Shown here one piece after another: positions 13,190 to 16,076 of a stretch of 16,076 nt of DNA; the first letter of the stretch is position 1, and every line of letters begins with the position of its first letter. The stretch is from Paenibacillaceae bacterium UBA6304 (GTDB lineage: Bacteria > Bacillota > Bacilli > Paenibacillales > Paenibacillaceae). The stretch is taken from contig DJTQ01000290.1 of NCBI GenBank assembly GCA_002439285.1, positions 1-16,076 of the forward strand, in the 5' to 3' direction. The position numbers were made by a program, and so were the translations under genes. The notes below the pieces were generated by a model that saw nothing but the letters and a program-made list of their open reading frames with translations, did no database searches and was not told where the DNA came from.

Positions 13190-14611
13190 TTATTTACGGA
13201 CTTGGCCGATTTTAACCAGGTTCGTCGAGCCGGAACGGCCCAGCGGAATACCTGCAGTAATAACAACGAGGTCGCCTTCTTTAACGAGGCCGGAATCCAG
13301 TCCGCCCTTCATGGCGTTATCGAACATTTCGTCAGTGGAAGTAGCCACTTGGCCTTTCACCGGTGTCACACCCCAGTTAAGAGCAAGACGACGGCAAGTT
13401 TGGTCCACAGTTGTTACAGCGATGATCGGAGCTTTTGGACGGTATTTCGATACCATACGAGCCGTATAGCCGGTTTCCGTCGAAGTGATGATCGCTTTAG
13501 CATTCAGTTCCAAAGCAGAGTTAGCAACTGCTTGGCTGATTGCTTCGGTAACTGTTGTTTGTTGAGCATTACTTTGTTTAATGAAAATTTCGCGATATTC
13601 CAAAGCGGATTCCGCTTTTTCGGCGATCCGGGACATCGTCAGAACAGATTCCACAGGATATTTCCCTGCAGCCGTTTCTCCGGACAACATGATAGCATCC
13701 GTACCGTCAAAGATCGCGTTCGCTACGTCACTCGCTTCAGCGCGCGTAGGTCTTGGGTTACGTTGCATGGAATCCAGCATTTGTGTAGCTGTGATTACAG
13801 GTTTACCTACACGGTTACATTTTTCGATCATGCGCTTTTGCACGAGCGGTACGTCTTCAGCAGGAATTTCAACGCCAAGGTCACCGCGTGCTACCATCAG
13901 ACCGTCGGACACTTCCAAAATTTCATCCAGGTTATCGACACCTTGCTGGTTTTCGATTTTAGAGATGATTTGGATATGAGTTGCATTATGACTTTCCAGC
14001 AGCTCGCGAATTTCGAGCACGTCGCTGGCTTTACGAACGAAGGAAGCCGCAATGAAATCGACGCCTTGTTCGATCCCGAATTTGATATCGTTAGCGTCCT
14101 TCTCTGTGATGCCTGGCAGGGAAATGTTTACGCCGGGTACGTTTACGCCTTTCTTGCTCTTGATCGTACCGCCGTTAACGATGCGGCACTTGATTTCCGT
14201 CCCTTGAATGTCCACTACGGTCAAACCGATCAAACCGTCATCGATCAGAATGGTCGAACCAACTTCAACATCTCCAGGCAATTCTTTGTAAGTAATGGAG
14301 AGACGGTCTTTGTCGCCGAGAATTTCTTCTGTAGTCAGCGTAATGAACTCGTCTTGTTCAAGCTCAATCGGTTCTTCCTTCAATTTGCCGGTGCGGATTT
14401 CAGGACCTTTTGTGTCCAGCAGTATGGCGATTGATTTCCCCAGCTCTTCGCTCGCTTGGCGGATCGTTTTGATCCGATTGCCATGCTCCTCGAAATCTCC
14501 ATGGGAGAAGTTCAGGCGAGCGACGTTCATCCCGGCCATGATCAGTTTCTTGGTGTTGTCTAACGATTCACTAGAAGGACCGATAGTACATACGATCTTT
14601 GTTTTGCGCAT
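13190..14611 (-). CDS. pyk: Pyruvate kinase
   Basis: Final glycolytic step, PEP plus ADP to pyruvate plus ATP. Starting at the ATG at 14611 (GGAGG 9 bases upstream; a frame 17 codons longer is unsupported) gives 473 residues. Visible: [13 protein letters not shown] (2-14), [10 protein letters not shown] (29-38) with Arg32, [12 protein letters not shown] (64-75), the signature [10 protein letters not shown] (215-224) with catalytic Lys218 and metal ligand Glu220, [10 protein letters not shown] (241-250) with metal ligand Asp244, and [10 protein letters not shown] (273-282) with Thr276. The alpha/beta C-terminal domain ends at [10 protein letters not shown]. The extra C-terminal PEP-utilising-like domain that takes B. 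subtilis Pyk to about 585 residues is absent. It is 111 bases downstream of accA with no terminator in between; pfkA is not there. Confidence 0.97.
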   Translation of the reverse strand: MRKTKIVCTIGPSSESLDNTKKLIMAGMNVARLNFSHGDFEEHGNRIKTIRQASEELGKSIAILLDTKGPEIRTGKLKEEPIELEQDEFITLTTEEILGDKDRLSITYKELPGDVEVGSTILIDDGLIGLTVVDIQGTEIKCRIVNGGTIKSKKGVNVPGVNISLPGITEKDANDIKFGIEQGVDFIAASFVRKASDVLEIRELLESHNATHIQIISKIENQQGVDNLDEILEVSDGLMVARGDLGVEIPAEDVPLVQKRMIEKCNRVGKPVITATQMLDSMQRNPRPTRAEASDVANAIFDGTDAIMLSGETAAGKYPVESVLTMSRIAEKAESALEYREIFIKQSNAQQTTVTEAISQAVANSALELNAKAIITSTETGYTARMVSKYRPKAPIIAVTTVDQTCRRLALNWGVTPVKGQVATSTDEMFDNAMKGGLDSGLVKEGDLVVITAGIPLGRSGSTNLVKIGQVRK

Positions 14612-14722
14612 TTTGGGTTTCCTCCGTTTTATTAAGTTCTCTCTATGCATCTTTTCCAACAACTAAATTTACTACAAAATACCCGATTTGTATAGGAAGT
14701 TTCTCATATTGTAACAGTCTAT

Positions 14723-15745
14723 CTAGTCATTACCCACTAGAGACGAATCTATAATGGATTCCTCTGCTAGTATGGAATTCTCTTTCGGAGCTCCCTCGGC
14801 AAACTCTCCGATTTTGCGGAATTTACGATATCGATCTTCCACCAGCTCGTCCGGATTCATCATCGATAATTCCTCCAGATGGGCGATGATCCCATGCTTA
14901 ATCGCCGTTGCCGTGGATTCATAATCCCGATGGGCTCCGCCTTTTGGCTCAGAAATAATCTCCTCGATCACTTCCATCTCCAGAAGATCCTGTGCAGTAA
15001 TCTTCATCGCTTCGGCAGCCTGGTCGGCTTTGGATGCGTCCTTCCACAGAATCGAAGCCGCACCATTCGGAGAAATCACCGAATAAATCGCATTCTCCAG
15101 CATCAGAACGCGGTTGCCGACGCCAAGCGCAAGCGCACCGCCGCTGCCGCCTTCACCGATAACCACGCAGATGACCGGCACGCGCAACTTGGCCATTTCC
15201 AATAAGTTGCGGGCAATTGCTTCCGACTGGCCTCTTTCTTCCGCCGTGATGCCCGGATAGGCTCCCTTCGTATCGATAAAGGTGATGATCGGGCGGCCGA
15301 ATTTATCCGCTTGATGCATCAGCCGCAGCGCTTTGCGGAAGCCTTCCGGATGTGCGCTGCCGAAGAAACGAGCGATATTGTCTTTCGTATCCTTGCCGCG
15401 TTGCTGTCCGAGCACCGTTACCGGCACGCCCCCGAGTTTCGCCAATCCGCCTACAACGGCAAGATCGTCTCCGAAGACCCGGTCACCGTGCAGCTCAATG
15501 AAATCTTCGAAAATAAGGGAGATCAGATCAAGCGAAGTCGGGCGTTGGTGATGCCGGGCTAAATGCATCTTTTGCGAAGGCGAGATGTTGCTGTAAATTT
15601 CCTCCTCCAGCTGCTTGTATCGCTCTTCTAACCGGGCGATTTCCTCGCTGAAATCGATCCCCTTCTCATTCCCGAACTGTTCCAGTTCCAGTATCTTCTC
15701 GCGGAGCTTCACGAGAGGCGATTCAAAAGGCAATTCACCCGCCAT
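14723..15745 (-). CDS. accA: Acetyl-CoA carboxylase carboxyltransferase subunit alpha
   Basis: With AccD it forms the carboxyltransferase that moves CO2 from biotin to acetyl-CoA, giving malonyl-CoA for fatty acid synthesis. It has 340 residues, somewhat longer than the usual 315-325 owing to an acidic C-terminal tail (from about 316). A helical N-terminus ([20 protein letters not shown], 37-56) precedes the crotonase-like core: [11 protein letters not shown] (84-94), [11 protein letters not shown] (113-123), [20 protein letters not shown] (159-178), and [13 protein letters not shown] (197-209), the oxyanion-hole and biotin/CoA region. The ATG at 15745 sits within the last codons of accD, an 11-base overlap suggesting translational coupling, with GGAGG upstream inside accD. 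Confidence 0.97.
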   Translation of the reverse strand: MAGELPFESPLVKLREKILELEQFGNEKGIDFSEEIARLEERYKQLEEEIYSNISPSQKMHLARHHQRPTSLDLISLIFEDFIELHGDRVFGDDLAVVGGLAKLGGVPVTVLGQQRGKDTKDNIARFFGSAHPEGFRKALRLMHQADKFGRPIITFIDTKGAYPGITAEERGQSEAIARNLLEMAKLRVPVICVVIGEGGSGGALALGVGNRVLMLENAIYSVISPNGAASILWKDASKADQAAEAMKITAQDLLEMEVIEEIISEPKGGAHRDYESTATAIKHGIIAHLEELSMMNPDELVEDRYRKFRKIGEFAEGAPKENSILAEESIIDSSLVGND

Positions 15746-16076
15746 GGTTTACTCCCTCCTTCACTCCGTGCAAGTCTAGCAATTGAGACAGCGTAGCTCT
15801 CAGTTCTTTGCGGTGGACAACCATATCCAGTTGGCCGTGCTGCAAATTGAATTCCGCCGTCTGGAAATCATCAGGCAGCTTCTGGCGGATCGTCTGTTCG
15901 ATTACGATTCTTCCGGCAAAACCGAATACCGCTCCCGGCTCGGCGATAATTACGTCACCGAGCATAGCAAAACTGGCCGAGACGCCCCCTGTGGTCGGGT
16001 CCGTAATGACCGAAATATAAAGGCCGCCTTGCTCGTCCAAACGAGCCAAGGCCGCGCTCGTTTTGGCCATCTGCAT
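15735..16076 (-). CDS. accD: Acetyl-CoA carboxylase carboxyltransferase subunit beta, C-terminal part
   Basis: The last 113 residues of AccD; the 5' part, including the expected zinc-ribbon domain, lies beyond the window. [20 protein letters not shown] (22-41 of the visible part) and [20 protein letters not shown] (48-67) are the conserved carboxyltransferase core that builds the acetyl-CoA site with AccA. The Met at the window edge is internal, not a start. The stop at 15735-15737 overlaps the start of accA, as in many Firmicute accDA operons. Confidence 0.95.
   Translation of the reverse strand: MQMAKTSAALARLDEQGGLYISVITDPTTGGVSASFAMLGDVIIAEPGAVFGFAGRIVIEQTIRQKLPDDFQTAEFNLQHGQLDMVVHRKELRATLSQLLDLHGVKEGVNHGG

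Noticed and set aside
13184..14434. 416-codon open frame on the + strand
   Set aside because: It lies wholly antisense to pyk, whose motifs and ribosome site are unambiguous; the product (rich in Phe, Arg and His) looks like no protein family and no ribosome site precedes it.

Overview
This window reads as a core-metabolism chromosomal segment from a spore-forming Firmicute. Paenibacillus or a close relative is the best guess. The support is the protein sequences (CitZ-, YtvI- and FxsA-type), strong GGAGG-type ribosome binding sites, a T-box leader, a CcpA-type cre site, and an order that follows the Bacillus subtilis block accD-accA-(pfkA)-pyk-fxsA-ytvI-citZ-icd-mdh. I infer the genus from style; no sequence comparison was run.

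Layout. 1-727 (-): 5' part of a class I (Fe-S) fumarase, cut by the window edge. 891-1511 (+): YfbR-like HD-domain 5'-nucleotidase, convergent with a short-chain dehydrogenase (1601-2470, -). 2635-3516 (-): small family 2 glycosyltransferase, divergent from an XRE repressor (3694-4032, +); their shared intergenic region carries dyads and a cre-like site. 4033-4547: gene-free, bounded by two look-alike terminators and holding four copies of a short palindromic repeat. 4548-4979 (-): unknown four-helix membrane protein. 5107-8576 (-): citZ-icd-mdh, the citrate-to-oxaloacetate arm of the TCA cycle, with a cre site upstream and a terminator after mdh. 8943-10061 (+): ytvI, the only forward gene in the right half. 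10109-11851 (-): argS behind a full T-box leader and its own promoter. 12184-12576 (-): fxsA. 12670-13089 (-): YbgC/FadM-type thioesterase. 13190-14611 (-): pyk with a strong terminator. 14723-16076 (-): accA and the 3' end of accD, overlapping by 11 bases.

How it fits together. AccDA supply malonyl-CoA, Pyk feeds pyruvate, CitZ-Icd-Mdh and the partial fumarase are TCA enzymes, and the cre site ties citrate synthase to carbon status. argS responds to uncharged tRNA through its T-box. The left third (YfbR, SDR, glycosyltransferase, XRE, repeats, unknown membrane protein) is accessory and holds most of the unexplained structure. Points of most interest are the palindrome cluster at 4159-4348, the glycosyltransferase lacking a visible DXD motif with its shared regulatory region, the T-box-controlled ArgRS, the absence of pfkA between accA and pyk, and a pyruvate kinase without the C-terminal extension typical of Bacillus. 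I see no convincing novel multi-gene system.
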